NCBI GenBank assembly: GCA_036501665.1
Contig: DASXZW010000068.1
Coordinates: 59,256 to 123,255, forward strand
Length of the DNA: 64,000 nucleotides
Direction of reading: 5' to 3'
Source: DATAUD01 sp036501665
GTDB lineage: Bacteria > Verrucomicrobiota > Verrucomicrobiia > Limisphaerales > Palsa-1400
A program made the translations under genes and the position numbers. This document shows positions 25,087-34,779 of the stretch, piece after piece. The number at the start of each line of letters is the position of its first letter. Within the stretch, counting starts at the first letter, position 1. Below the pieces are notes generated by a model. That model saw nothing but the letters and a program-made list of their open reading frames with translations. It was not told the origin of the DNA and did no database searches.

Positions 25087-26718
25087 TCAGGCTTTGCTGG
25101 ACACGACACGCTTTCGCAATAAAAGCGCTGCCAAGCTAATCCCAATGCAACTCCATGAGAACCAATCGCCGTGCTGATTGTAGAACGTTTGATCGCCACG
25201 GTTAGGCCGCAACGGGATTTCCGGGGCAGTAAAACCGGCGGCGTAGATGCTTCCGCCGGGGGCCAGGACGTCGTGCATTCGGCCTTGGGCGTCGACCCAA
25301 CAGGTCAGGCCGTCGTTGGTGCAACGAATGAGGGGGATGCCGTTCTCCACGGCGCGAAAGACGGCCATGACAGCGTGTTGTTTTTGTTCGGGGCCATAGC
25401 CGAACCAACCGTCGTTGGTGAGGTTTACGAGAAAATCGGTGTCCGGCTGGGCATGAGCACGGGCCTCCTGCGGGAATGCGTCCTCGAAACAAATCAGCGG
25501 CGACGCGTTGACGCCCAATTCGGTCATGTTGAACGGGACCACTTCATCGCCTGAGGTAAAACCGTCGCCGTCCGGCACGAACCATTTGAGAAATGGCAAC
25601 CATTTCACGAGCGGAACATACTCGCCGAATATCACCAGGCGGCGTTTGTGGTAGGTGGCTTCCACTTTTCCTTTTGGGCTGATCAGGAAGCTGCTGTTGT
25701 AATCGTTTGTTGCGCCGTTCACGATTGCGGATGAATCGGAACAAAAGAGGAGCCAGACTGGATGGCTTTGGAGCATTCCGGCGATGATGTGTTGATTTTC
25801 TTCGCTCAATTCTGGAACGGCGGATTCGGGCCAGATTAAAATGTCGGGCTTCGTTTCAAGAGCCTTTTCCGAAAGGGCAATCACATCGTTGAATCGGGCG
25901 GCGCTGGAGGCGGGATCGAAGATCAAGGTTTGCGGGATGCTCGGTTGGACGAGGGCGGTCGTCACGCGGCGCGTTGCGACGGGCGCGGAAATGCATTTGT
26001 TCAAGCCGAAACCGGCGACCCACATCAGCACGAGCATCGGGAGGGCGGTGTCGGCCCAAACGCGTTGGACGCCGGGAATCCGCGCCAGCACGAGCATCGA
26101 AGAGACGATGGCGACGGAAAACCAGACGACCAAAAATGTCACGCCGTAAACGCCGGTGATTGAGGCGATTTGGATGATGGGCAGGAGGCGGTATTGCGAG
26201 ACGCCGAGGAGATTCCACGGAAAGCCGCTGAGAAACAGGCCGCGCGTGTATTCAAGGGCGGTCCACGCTGCAGCACAGAGTACTGCCCAAATCACGCGGT
26301 TCCAAATCGGGGTGGCGAGAAAACCGTCGATGATGACGAGGATTGAAGTTTCCGGGGCGGCGGCGTTGCCGGGGAAAAATTTCCAACAGCACCAGGTCCA
26401 CAAACCGATGAAAACGGCGCAATACGCGCTGAGCAAAATCCACGCGAGCCCAGGGGCAAGGGGAATTCCGTGCCAGGCGAACGGCATCGCGAGCAGCCAG
26501 TAAAGCGAACTGAGAAAATGCGCAAATCCCGCGACGAAGCCGATTCGGAAAACGGCTGAGCCGGTTGCGCCGAGCGCGCAAAAGAGGATCAAGCCGGGCG
26601 CGACCCACGCGGCTCCGGCGATTTCCGCAGGGGCGAAGGCGACGCTTAAAAGAAGTCCGCCCAGCCCTGCCGCCCAATAGCGCCACGCGTTGGGGGATTT
26701 CATCCAGGACAATTTCAA
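25087..26718 (-). CDS. lnt: Apolipoprotein N-acyltransferase
   Basis: This is an inner-membrane enzyme of 543 residues that adds the third acyl chain to lipoproteins. The N-terminal half has six to eight membrane segments (AAGLGGLLLSVAFAPAE, VIWAVLCAAAWTALEYTRG, SITGVYGVTFLVVWFSVAIV). The C-terminal nitrilase-like domain carries the triad: Glu in IWPESAVPEL, Lys in YHKRRLVIFGEYVP and Cys in LICFEDAFPQ. Length fits E. coli Lnt (512). The window's lipoproteins (ApbE-like, coiled-coil) are possible substrates. It is divergent from agmatine deiminase across 114 nt. Confidence 0.9.
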   Translation of the reverse strand: MKLSWMKSPNAWRYWAAGLGGLLLSVAFAPAEIAGAAWVAPGLILFCALGATGSAVFRIGFVAGFAHFLSSLYWLLAMPFAWHGIPLAPGLAWILLSAYCAVFIGLWTWCCWKFFPGNAAAPETSILVIIDGFLATPIWNRVIWAVLCAAAWTALEYTRGLFLSGFPWNLLGVSQYRLLPIIQIASITGVYGVTFLVVWFSVAIVSSMLVLARIPGVQRVWADTALPMLVLMWVAGFGLNKCISAPVATRRVTTALVQPSIPQTLIFDPASSAARFNDVIALSEKALETKPDILIWPESAVPELSEENQHIIAGMLQSHPVWLLFCSDSSAIVNGATNDYNSSFLISPKGKVEATYHKRRLVIFGEYVPLVKWLPFLKWFVPDGDGFTSGDEVVPFNMTELGVNASPLICFEDAFPQEARAHAQPDTDFLVNLTNDGWFGYGPEQKQHAVMAVFRAVENGIPLIRCTNDGLTCWVDAQGRMHDVLAPGGSIYAAGFTAPEIPLRPNRGDQTFYNQHGDWFSWSCIGISLAALLLRKRVVSSKA

Positions 26719-26832
26719 CGGGGACAGGTTGGCCGAAAGCGAATTAGTTTGCCAGTGTTCTGTGTTCGGTGTTTTACCAATGATGTGAAGCGGGCAGATT
26801 TGGCAAATTTAATTCTACAAAATATCGATACA

Positions 26833-27897
26833 ATGGCAGCGAACACCTCCACGCCAAAATCGCTGGGTTACCGGATGCCGGCGGAATGGGAACGTCATGC
26901 CGGAACGTGGCTGACTTGGCCGCGACCGGAGGGGATCAGTTTTCCGGGCAAATACGAGACGGTGCCGCCGGTCTATGCGGAACTGATTCGGCACTTAACA
27001 CAGGTCGAGGATGTCAATATTAACGTTTGGAACGCCGAGATGGAGGAATGGGTTCGCGGCTTGTTGAAGGCGGAACGGACTCCGTTGGAACGCGTGCGAT
27101 TTCACCATTTCCCGGCTTACGAACCGTGGTGCCGCGATCATGGGCCGATTTTTCTGGTGCGCGACGGAGCGGGAGGGACGGATCAAGCGATTGTCGATTG
27201 GGGTTACAACGCCTGGGGCAATAAATATCCGCCGTTCGACCTCGATGACGCGATTCCGCAGCACGTTGCGCGATTGCGCGGGCTGCCGCTGTTTTCGCCA
27301 GGAATTGTGATGGAGGGCGGTTCGATTGAAGTGAATGGACGGGGCACGGTGTTGACCACCACCGCATGTCTCCTCAATCCAAATCGCAATCCGCAGCTTA
27401 ATCAGTCGCAGATTGAGCGTTATCTTCTTGACTACATTGGGGCGGACCAAGTGCTCTGGCTTGGCGAGGGAATTGAAGGTGACGACACGGACGGGCACAT
27501 CGATGACCTGACGCGCTTTGTCAATCCTACGACGCTTGTCACCGTTGTGGAGGAGGATCCTGCGGATGCGAATTACGCAATTTTGCGGGATAATCTGGAT
27601 CGTCTGAAAACTTTGCGCGACACGGATGGAAAACCATTCCGCGTCGTCGAACTGCCGATGCCGGGAATGATTGAATACGACGGGCAACGTTTGCCGGCGA
27701 GTTACGCGAATTTTTACGTTGCCAACGAAATGGTGCTGGTCCCGACGTTCCGAGCGAAAAATGACAGTGTCGCGCTGGAAATTTTGCAGCGCGAGTTTGG
27801 CGACCGAAAAGTTATTGGTATTGACTCGACGGAGCTGATCTGGGGGCTGGGTTCATTTCATTGCATTACGCAACAGGAACCCGGGGCAGCCGCGTAA
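26833..27897 (+). CDS. aguA: Agmatine deiminase
   Basis: This guanidino-modifying enzyme of 354 residues converts agmatine to N-carbamoylputrescine and ammonia, a route to polyamines. The ATG at 26833 is used because the conserved start GYRMPAEWERHAGTWLTWP follows it; 26749 would add 28 unmatched residues. Active-site signatures are HGPIF, EGGSIEVNGRGT, EGDDTDGHIDDL with the His-Asp pair, and the nucleophilic Cys in SFHCITQQEP. The usual GGGxHC is GSFHC here, but the Cys is present. AguB is not encoded beside it. Confidence 0.9.
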   Translation: MAANTSTPKSLGYRMPAEWERHAGTWLTWPRPEGISFPGKYETVPPVYAELIRHLTQVEDVNINVWNAEMEEWVRGLLKAERTPLERVRFHHFPAYEPWCRDHGPIFLVRDGAGGTDQAIVDWGYNAWGNKYPPFDLDDAIPQHVARLRGLPLFSPGIVMEGGSIEVNGRGTVLTTTACLLNPNRNPQLNQSQIERYLLDYIGADQVLWLGEGIEGDDTDGHIDDLTRFVNPTTLVTVVEEDPADANYAILRDNLDRLKTLRDTDGKPFRVVELPMPGMIEYDGQRLPASYANFYVANEMVLVPTFRAKNDSVALEILQREFGDRKVIGIDSTELIWGLGSFHCITQQEPGAAA

Positions 27898-27908
27898 TAG
27901 ACTGTGAA

Positions 27909-28409
27909 CTATCCGCCGAATTGGAGGCGGGAATCGTTCTTGAGCATGGTTTCCAGGTTGGGCCAGCGGACGTCGTTCATCGTGTAAAACGCGTTCAAGT
28001 AAACCGCGATTTCTTCGGGCGGATACTTCGCGAGCAATGCGTCCACGGACGCTTTCAGTTTTTCGTCATCGACGGATTGGGGAAGGTCGTCCACTGCGCC
28101 GTCCTTGTGGGGTATTGCAAGGCCGTTGAGAAAATCGGAGAGCATGGCGACTTGCTGCTTCATCAGCCATTCCCTCAGCACGTTGGCGGCGATCAATTCC
28201 AAACGCGGACGGGCAAGGACCGTGGCCATTCCGGCGTGACGCGCCGCCCTTGGCGAACGCTCGAGGAAGGCGGGCCGGACTTTTTTTGCTTCGGCGACGG
28301 CGCCGAGGGCGTTGCGGTAGAGTTCCTTGTTGTTGTCGTGTGTAAATTCAAGGATGCGCGCCGCGAGTCCCGGCGACATGAACCCAAATAATTCGTGCGA
28401 TGTCAGCAT
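27909..28409 (-). CDS. Hypothetical protein
   Basis: This is a 166-residue soluble, mostly helical protein (MLTSHELFGFMSPGLAARIL at the start, a KYPPEEIAVYLNAFYTMNDV block near the end). No signal peptide, membrane segment or catalytic motif is seen. It lies tail to tail with agmatine deiminase, 11 nt from its stop. The whole length is composed like a folded protein, which supports a real gene. I do not recognise a family. Confidence 0.6.
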   Translation of the reverse strand: MLTSHELFGFMSPGLAARILEFTHDNNKELYRNALGAVAEAKKVRPAFLERSPRAARHAGMATVLARPRLELIAANVLREWLMKQQVAMLSDFLNGLAIPHKDGAVDDLPQSVDDEKLKASVDALLAKYPPEEIAVYLNAFYTMNDVRWPNLETMLKNDSRLQFGG

Positions 28410-28462
28410 GGCATTCGTTGTATTACAGGAAGGGAGTCAAGGAAACGAGGAATATTGAGAGG

Positions 28463-28510
28463 CAGAATTCAGAACTCAGGAGTCGGAAGTCGGAATTTAG
28501 AGTGCGGAAT
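28463..28510. repeat. Degenerate purine-rich short repeats
   Basis: Overlapping variants of GAATTCAG, GAACTCAG, GAGTCGGAAGTCGGAAT follow one another in the gap 28410-28542. They read as a degenerate repeat of 7-9 nt. No secondary structure of note was seen here. Confidence 0.4.
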
Positions 28511-28542
28511 AAGAAGGCTCAAGCCTTGCGTTGCTGGTATGC

Positions 28543-28582
28543 GCAAACAAAACGGCGAGCGTTGCCGTGCGCAACGCCCGCC
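28543..28582 (-). terminator. Intrinsic terminator of the 28.6-30.6 kb secreted-protein gene
   Basis: On the minus strand a 12-bp stem (28582-28571 with 28565-28554, arm GGCGGGCGTTGC, one wobble pair) with a 5-nt loop is followed by GTTTTGTTT. It lies 21 nt past the stop codon. Confidence 0.75.
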
Positions 28583-28603
28583 GCCAGATCAAGGCAAATC
28601 CTT

Positions 28604-30607
28604 TTATGGAGTCACCGTTACTGGAGAGCTGTTGCCTGCGGCGATGCCCGCGTTTTGAGCATCAGTTGCCGTCACGGTCTGACTGCCGGCGGTTGCAAAT
28701 GTGATCGTAAACTGGCCGGTGCCACCGCTAAGTGGGCCATTTGATGGAAGCGTTGCCGCGGAATCGGACGATGAAAATGAAATGTTATCATTTATCGAGG
28801 AAACCACGTTGAATTTTGAATCGACGGCATTGACCGTAAAGGTGACGCCTCCTGAAGCAATGCTTACTGGGGTCGGTGTTCCTGTTTTGCCGGTTGGAGT
28901 CCCAGGCGCGGCTGTTTCACCAGGCCAGAGGATCTGGAGCGAATAATTGTGCTGTATCACCGCGAAGAACGCATTGCTCGTGGATTGCAGATCGTTCGTG
29001 CTGACCAACTGCGCAATATTAGTCCCGACAGTAAACGCCGCGTAGTTCGTCACCGCCGTCCAAGTTCCAGAGACCAGGTCGTCAGTCGTATCTAAAACGT
29101 AGTTGGGAGCGGGCGTGGTCCAATCCACCCAATACGGAACGCCCGGTCCCACAAGCTGGATGCAGTTCGGAAAGGCCGCATTTGTTTTCCAAATGCCCTG
29201 ATTCAAGACCCCGTCATCGGCAACAAAATTGTCGTCGAAATCGTTGGCAGTTCCGGTGACTTTGAAGTCGGAGACAACGATATGGTCGTTTGCGCCGCCT
29301 GCATTTCCGGCTTGGTCGCCAAAGTAGATATTAACGCCGCTGGCAAACAATGCGGCTGTCGCGCCGGTTGAATCAGGAATGCTGAAGTTAGTGCTGGCGC
29401 CGCCCGGCGCGGTCATCGTCACGTTGGTGTTGTTAACGAAAGTGACAGACCAGGTGCCGATCGCCGTGTTTGTGCCGATGCCGGCCAAAGTTCCCGGACC
29501 ATAAATCATGGTATTGCCATTTGGTTCATTGGTCTTATATCGGAAATACATGTTGGCGCCGCCGCCATACGTAATGCTGCTCTCCATATCGATGAAGACG
29601 ACGTTCGCCTCGTTCCAGTCGGGGTCGTTCTCCGTGCCTGGAGTTGGTGCGAGGAAAATCTGGGTTTGAACCGCGTCATTGGTGGCGACGGGATAGTTTG
29701 TTATCGTGAAGGAATAGGTGACGGGACCTGAGGCTCCGACCCAGGTATATTCGCCCTGGCTTGCCTGGATATTTTCCCGGTTATACAGAGCCGTTCCACT
29801 GCCGGTAAAGAGGTTCAGACCTTGAACTGCCGGAGCAATCGTGACTGAGGGTGGCGGTGGAGGAGGCGGAGGCGCGGCAGAAGTTTGCACTGTAATGTTG
29901 TCAATCCAATAAACGAGGGCGTTGGTTGGATACTGGGGAGAGCTGCCATAACTGTTTTGATCAAAAGCCAAACCGATGGCAGTCGCAACATCGGGATTGG
30001 TTATTTTTTCGCTGCTGGCAGCTGCAGATGCCGCCGATGAGAACGCTGCAATATTTGTCTCCGACATTAGAACCCATCCATTCGTCGCGCTCCCCGGTAT
30101 CGTCAGATAAACCGTATCCTCACGGCCATAAGCAGTGTCAAAGAAGCCAGCCGACAATGTTCCAAAATTTCCATCAGCGTTCGTCACGCTGTTCGGAGCA
30201 ACGTGAATATACCACGATATGTTGGTCACGTTGATGATTAGCATCTGCTGGGAGTTGCCAAAAGAAATGTTAAATACATTTTGATCACTGCTCCCGTTGG
30301 TTATCAAATCCCAGGGCGCATAAACGTACATGGAGCCGGAATCGTTTGTGTCGCCTGTGTAATCCATGTTTGCGTCATTGGTGCCTGCCAGATTGTAATC
30401 CCCAGGCGCCGCGCTGGTATCCTGGTAAAGACTGTACCAATACGTCCAACTATTTTGGGGGTACATTCCTGTGTTGCCGTTGTTGGGGAAAGTATTGGTC
30501 CAACTGGTAATGATCGTTTGGGCCTCGGTTCGAGTGATCGAGCCAAAAGCGAACGCCAAGCCGACGAGGGCCAAAGCAGCGGCTTTTATAAGTCGAGTGA
30601 TTTTCAT
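28604..30607 (-). CDS. Large secreted protein with C-terminal Ig-like domain
   Basis: This is a 667-residue exported protein with a clear signal peptide (KAAALALVGLAFAFGS, cleavage near RTEAQ). Residues about 30-240 form a Thr/Asn/Ser-rich beta domain. A run of eight prolines (about 248-255) acts as a hinge. A second beta domain follows, then a last module with DSKFNVVSSINDNISFSSSD and a QTVTATDAQNAGIA end like bacterial Ig/invasin-type repeats. No enzyme motif is seen. It ends at a strong terminator and is divergent from the histidine kinase across a gap holding a palindrome. Confidence 0.75.
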   Translation of the reverse strand: MKITRLIKAAALALVGLAFAFGSITRTEAQTIITSWTNTFPNNGNTGMYPQNSWTYWYSLYQDTSAAPGDYNLAGTNDANMDYTGDTNDSGSMYVYAPWDLITNGSSDQNVFNISFGNSQQMLIINVTNISWYIHVAPNSVTNADGNFGTLSAGFFDTAYGREDTVYLTIPGSATNGWVLMSETNIAAFSSAASAAASSEKITNPDVATAIGLAFDQNSYGSSPQYPTNALVYWIDNITVQTSAAPPPPPPPPSVTIAPAVQGLNLFTGSGTALYNRENIQASQGEYTWVGASGPVTYSFTITNYPVATNDAVQTQIFLAPTPGTENDPDWNEANVVFIDMESSITYGGGANMYFRYKTNEPNGNTMIYGPGTLAGIGTNTAIGTWSVTFVNNTNVTMTAPGGASTNFSIPDSTGATAALFASGVNIYFGDQAGNAGGANDHIVVSDFKVTGTANDFDDNFVADDGVLNQGIWKTNAAFPNCIQLVGPGVPYWVDWTTPAPNYVLDTTDDLVSGTWTAVTNYAAFTVGTNIAQLVSTNDLQSTSNAFFAVIQHNYSLQILWPGETAAPGTPTGKTGTPTPVSIASGGVTFTVNAVDSKFNVVSSINDNISFSSSDSAATLPSNGPLSGGTGQFTITFATAGSQTVTATDAQNAGIAAGNSSPVTVTP

Positions 30608-30750
30608 AGTTGCATTGAATTAATTCGTTGATCTGCCGCGTGGCTGAGAGGTCGCGTCCAGACTGCTAATTTGTTTTGCTTCACGAGGCGTGCAGTAACT
30701 GTGGACAATGGCTAACTTGTTGTCACGGAGGCATTAGGAGTGTTTTAAGC

Positions 30751-30766
30751 CTATACTCAAGTATAG
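30751..30766. promoter_or_regulatory. Candidate operator: 16-bp palindrome
   Basis: CTATACTCAAGTATAG is a dyad of two perfect 7-bp arms around CA. It lies in the 222-nt divergent gap between the secreted-protein gene (30607) and the histidine kinase (30830), 64 nt upstream of the kinase ATG. A binding site for the adjacent LuxR-type regulator or another dimer is possible but untested. Confidence 0.45.
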
Positions 30767-30829
30767 TAATTTCCTAACCCGACTGCCCTCTTGACCGGTT
30801 CAGCGACGAGGTCAAACTGGAGCGACACA

Positions 30830-33049
30830 ATGGCTAGAAACCTTTCAGTCATGGCCCACGCTCTCTTTGAGGTTTTGAGGTGTATCAGGTATTATACCAG
30901 CGTGAAAGCCTCTACTTTTTGCCTTTTCAAGTATCGCTGTCTTCTCGTTTTATTTCTGATTCCTTCACTGACTGGGCACGCTAATTCTCGCCGCGCCGCC
31001 GCTGTCGCGGTTGCGGTTGTTCCGTTAAGTCCTGTTCGTGAGCTTCGCGATGTGTCGCCGGAGCAGGCGGCAAAACGATTGCCGGTGCGACTGCGCGGCG
31101 TTGTGACTTTTTGCGACTCAAGGGCGGACTTGGGGCTTTTCGTGCATGACTCGACTGGGAGTATTTATATCAAGATTGGAGAGGGGACAAATAACGTTAA
31201 AGCTGGCGATTTTGTGGAAATTGAAGGTAAAACCGGCCCGGGAGACTTCGTGCCAGTGGTGAATAGCGATAGCGTTTCGATTCTGGGCAGGCGCACTTTG
31301 CCTGCTCCAAAACCGACGTCGTACGAGGAGTTGGCCACAGGAAGCGAAGACAGCCAATGGGTTGAAGTGCGCGGGGACATTCGGGCGGTAGTTCCTTCAG
31401 CGCAGGGACATACGCTAGTCGAACTACTGACGGAAGGTCAACGACTCAGCGCGCTTGTAACTCATTTCGATATTGCTGATCCGGAGAAACTCATTGGCGC
31501 GACGGTGCGGGTGAAGGGTGTCTGTCGCACCCGTTTCAATAATCGGCGGCAAATGCGCGCTCCGTTTCTCAGCGTCACCAGCGCCGATGAAATCGTCATC
31601 GACACTCCGGCGCCGTCCGAGGTGGTTGAAGTGCCTTTGACACAATTATTTCAGTTCAATTCAGCGGGCTATTATGGAAAGCGGGTGAAAGTCCGCGGTT
31701 TGGTGACCGCGCAAAACAAGGGTTCGCTATTCGTTCAGGACAAGGGCGCGTCGCTATCAGTCAAAACCCATCAAACGGATGCTTTTTCGCCGGGTGATTT
31801 CGTCTCCGTGACAGGTTTTCCGCAGGTCGGCCAATATTCGCCAACACTCGAAGACGCTGTGGTGCGGCTAGTGGGCCATAGTAATCCTCCGGAACCGGTC
31901 GATGCGCGAATTGATCAACTACCATCGGAGGATTACGACGGCGTATTGGTGCGATTAAGAGGACGGCTGGTAAACCGGGTGCAACGCGCAGACGAGGAGA
32001 TACTGGTTTTGGAATCGGAGAATTCCATCATCAGCGCCCGGCTTTACTCGACGAACACGGAAAGTTTGACCGGGTTGAAAAAAGGGAGCCAGCTTGAGCT
32101 GACAGGAATTTGCATGGCGCAGCCGACCGAGAATTGGACGCCCTCAATACCGACGCCGCCGGAGTCGTTTCGGTTATTGCTGCGGTCACCCAAGGACGCC
32201 GTGGTCATTCAAAACCCTCCTTGGTGGACGTTGTCGCGGCTGCTGTGGACACTCGGAGCGATGACAGTGATCTTGCTGGCGGGGTTCGCGTGGGCATTCG
32301 TGCTAAATCGCCGAGTGCGCCAACAAACGGCGATCATCCAGCAAAAAATCCAGCGCGAAGCTGTTTTGGAGGAGCGAACTCGGATAGCCCGCGAATTTCA
32401 TGACACACTCGAGCAGGAACTCGTGGCGATCACCATCCAATTGGAGACGGTGGCGGACCAGTTCGTCCCTGCGCCGAAGGTTGCGCGGCAACTGCTGGAC
32501 TTGGCGTACAACATGACCCGGCGCAGTTTGTTTGAGGCTCGCCGGTCCGTGTGGGATTTGCGCTCGCACCTTTTGGAAAACAGGACTTTGGTCAGCGCCT
32601 TGGAAGAAGTCGCCAAACTGATGTTCGCCAGTTCCCGCGTGCCGATCACGGTTAAAACTTCCGGTAAATCGCGCAGATTACCGGCGCTGGTCGAAAATAA
32701 CCTGCTGCGCATCACCCAGGAAGCGTTGGCCAACGCGCTCAAACACGCTCACGCGACGCAAATCACAGTCGATCTTGATTACGAACCGGGGAGGGTCTGG
32801 CTTCGCTTGCAGGATAATGGGGTGGGATTCGACACGGACAATGGCTCGATGGTTTATGCGGGACATTTTGGGTTGCTGGATATGAGCGAGCGGGCGGAAA
32901 AAATGGGGAGCACGTTCTCGATTGTCAGCATTCCAGGGAACGGAACTGAAATCATTGTGGAATATAGTGACAAGGAAGAAGTTCCTGGGGCTTTCCAAGC
33001 CTCGCGCAAACCGGAGCTTGAGGAAACTTCGCAGATTGAAGCTGCATGA
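30830..33049 (+). CDS. Membrane sensor histidine kinase (NarL-partner type)
   Basis: This is a 739-residue sensor. An N-terminal hydrophobic segment (about 34-53) exports a large sensor region of repeated OB-like beta units (VRLRGVVTFCD, VRVKGVC, VKVRGLVTAQ, VRLRGRLVNR, each followed by a GDFV/GSQL strand). A second membrane segment (about 483-505) leads to a HisKA_3 domain with His in RTRIAREFHDTLEQEL and a HATPase (LRITQEALANALKHAHA, NGVGF, GHFGLLDMSERAE). The start is set at ATG 30830 with GGAG upstream. Its stop overlaps the regulator ATG. Confidence 0.88.
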   Translation: MARNLSVMAHALFEVLRCIRYYTSVKASTFCLFKYRCLLVLFLIPSLTGHANSRRAAAVAVAVVPLSPVRELRDVSPEQAAKRLPVRLRGVVTFCDSRADLGLFVHDSTGSIYIKIGEGTNNVKAGDFVEIEGKTGPGDFVPVVNSDSVSILGRRTLPAPKPTSYEELATGSEDSQWVEVRGDIRAVVPSAQGHTLVELLTEGQRLSALVTHFDIADPEKLIGATVRVKGVCRTRFNNRRQMRAPFLSVTSADEIVIDTPAPSEVVEVPLTQLFQFNSAGYYGKRVKVRGLVTAQNKGSLFVQDKGASLSVKTHQTDAFSPGDFVSVTGFPQVGQYSPTLEDAVVRLVGHSNPPEPVDARIDQLPSEDYDGVLVRLRGRLVNRVQRADEEILVLESENSIISARLYSTNTESLTGLKKGSQLELTGICMAQPTENWTPSIPTPPESFRLLLRSPKDAVVIQNPPWWTLSRLLWTLGAMTVILLAGFAWAFVLNRRVRQQTAIIQQKIQREAVLEERTRIAREFHDTLEQELVAITIQLETVADQFVPAPKVARQLLDLAYNMTRRSLFEARRSVWDLRSHLLENRTLVSALEEVAKLMFASSRVPITVKTSGKSRRLPALVENNLLRITQEALANALKHAHATQITVDLDYEPGRVWLRLQDNGVGFDTDNGSMVYAGHFGLLDMSERAEKMGSTFSIVSIPGNGTEIIVEYSDKEEVPGAFQASRKPELEETSQIEAA

Positions 33050-33684
33050 CGCCTGACGCAAAAAAGAAAATTCGCGTCATGGTTGTGGACGATCATTTCG
33101 TTGTGCGGATGGGATTGAGCGGCTCGATCAACGTGGAGTCGGACATGGTGGTATCAATCGAAGTTTCCACTGGCGAACTGGCTGCCGCCGCTTATCGAAA
33201 AGACCGACCGGACGTTGTGTTGATGGACTTGAAACTGCCGGGAATCAGTGGGATCGAGGCGACCAGGGCGATTTGCAAGGAGTTCCCGACCGCGGCGGTC
33301 ATCATGCTTTCAACGCACGATGGCGAAGAGGACATTTACAGGTCGCTTCAAGCGGGGGCGCGCACTTATGTCCTTAAAACAGCGGCGCGAAATGAGTTGA
33401 TCGACACGATACGCGCGGTTCATTCCGGGGAACGGTATATTTCACCGGCGGTCGGGGCGCGTTTGGCAGAGCGGATGACGCATCCTGATCTGACGGCGCG
33501 GGAGATCGATGTACTGGAATTGGTGGTCCGCGGCAAGAGCAACAAGGAGATTGCCGCCATTCTTTCGATTGCGGAAGTGACGGTCAAACTTCATGTGGGG
33601 CACATACTCACAAAACTGGCGGTCAACGACCGGACTCAAGCAGCAACGACTGCTTTGCAACGCGGTATTGTCCATTTGGATTAG
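33046..33684 (+). CDS. LuxR/NarL-family response regulator
   Basis: This is a 212-residue DNA-binding regulator, translationally coupled to the upstream kinase (ATGA overlap at 33046-33049). The receiver domain has acidic VMVVDDHFVV, the phospho-acceptor in DVVLMDLKLPG, STHDGEED and Lys in RTYVLKTAARNE. The C-terminal GerE-type helix-turn-helix is intact (LTAREIDVLELVVRGKSNKE, then EVTVKLHVGHILTKL). It should bind DNA as a dimer. The palindrome at 30751 and the gene at 33780 are the nearest candidate targets, by position only. Confidence 0.9.
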   Translation: MTPDAKKKIRVMVVDDHFVVRMGLSGSINVESDMVVSIEVSTGELAAAAYRKDRPDVVLMDLKLPGISGIEATRAICKEFPTAAVIMLSTHDGEEDIYRSLQAGARTYVLKTAARNELIDTIRAVHSGERYISPAVGARLAERMTHPDLTAREIDVLELVVRGKSNKEIAAILSIAEVTVKLHVGHILTKLAVNDRTQAATTALQRGIVHLD

Positions 33685-33779
33685 AGTGTCGAAATTATTG
33701 GATTTTTTGCGGGGGGCGACATATACTAACGATATCTTAAGAGGGGTGACACGAATTGCCGATAACTTAAAGTTGAATT

Positions 33780-34697
33780 ATGAAAAGGACTCGCATTGCA
33801 ACCTCTGGATTCACGCTGATTGAGCTTCTCGTTGTAATCGCGATCATCGCGATTTTGGCGGCAATGCTTTTGCCAGCTCTGTCGAGGGCCAAAATATCTG
33901 CGCAGCAAGTTCAATGTTTGAATAACGGAAGCCAGATGACCAAAGCCTGGTTGATGTACTCGGGCGATAACGCCGATAGATGCTGCAATAATTTCGGCGT
34001 TGCGCAAACCGACTACGATGTTAATACAATTCACGCCTATAACACTTGGTGCGTCGATAATATGGATTGGACCGCTAATCAGCAAAATACCAACACTGCG
34101 CTTTTGCGCCTCGGGCAACTTGGGCCATACATGGCTGGTTCGGTGCAATCTTACAAGTGTCCTGCCGATCAATATCTCAGCGCACAGCAAAGGGCGGCTG
34201 GATTTAACGCACGGGTCAGAAGCTATTCGATGAACGATTTCGTGGGACAGTTTTCGGATTGTCCCAGTTGCGGAGATGGCGGCCCCGGTACTGGCACTGA
34301 CAATACATTCGCAGCGAAGAACCAGTTCAATACCAGTTGGCCGCAATACTTAAAAACATCGAGCATTCCTCAACCCGGCAACATTTATGTTTTTGTGGAG
34401 GAGCAAGCAGACAGCATTAATGACGGGTATTTTGACACAGGAACGCAGAATGCTCCGAGTGATCGCGCTCCCTCCTGGTCGGGTTCCGACACGCCTGCGG
34501 CCTATCATAATCAAGGCGCTGCATTCGCATTTAGCGATGGGCATTCTGAAATTCATCACTGGCAAAACGCCTATACGGCGACCAAAATAAATGCGAATCC
34601 AAGCATTGCTTACGCGGCCCCGCCTGGACCTGGCGGACAATACGGAAGTTACGTGGATCGCGCCTGGTTGTGTGCGCACGCGTGCGTCCTGCCGTAG
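33780..34697 (+). CDS. Prepilin-like secreted protein (H-X9-DG type)
   Basis: This is a 305-residue protein with a type IV prepilin-like N-terminus: a short basic leader, then GFTLIELLVVIAIIAILAAM with the Phe, Glu and hydrophobic helix. The body is Asn/Cys-rich (CCNNFG, DCPSCGDG) and ends with the FSDGHSEIHHW segment typical of the H-X9-DG proteins abundant in Planctomycetes and Verrucomicrobia. Such proteins are thought to be processed by a prepilin peptidase and to sit in pseudopilus-like systems. It stands alone behind the response regulator. Confidence 0.85.
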   Translation: MKRTRIATSGFTLIELLVVIAIIAILAAMLLPALSRAKISAQQVQCLNNGSQMTKAWLMYSGDNADRCCNNFGVAQTDYDVNTIHAYNTWCVDNMDWTANQQNTNTALLRLGQLGPYMAGSVQSYKCPADQYLSAQQRAAGFNARVRSYSMNDFVGQFSDCPSCGDGGPGTGTDNTFAAKNQFNTSWPQYLKTSSIPQPGNIYVFVEEQADSINDGYFDTGTQNAPSDRAPSWSGSDTPAAYHNQGAAFAFSDGHSEIHHWQNAYTATKINANPSIAYAAPPGPGGQYGSYVDRAWLCAHACVLP

Positions 34698-34721
34698 CCT
34701 CTATTCGTTCGGTTTCAGAAA

Positions 34722-34757
34722 GCGCCAGAGGACTGGCGCACTCCAAGACGCTTCGCG
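34722..34757 (+). repeat. REP element 1
   Basis: A 7-bp hairpin GCGCCAG-AGGA-CTGGCGC (34722-34739) is followed by the 18-nt tail ACTCCAAGACGCTTCGCG. The tail is identical in the other two copies while the stem differs, with pairing preserved. With copy 2 it makes a convergent pair like a BIME. Confidence 0.85.
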
Positions 34758-34779
34758 ACCTTCGATGTTCAGGTAATTG

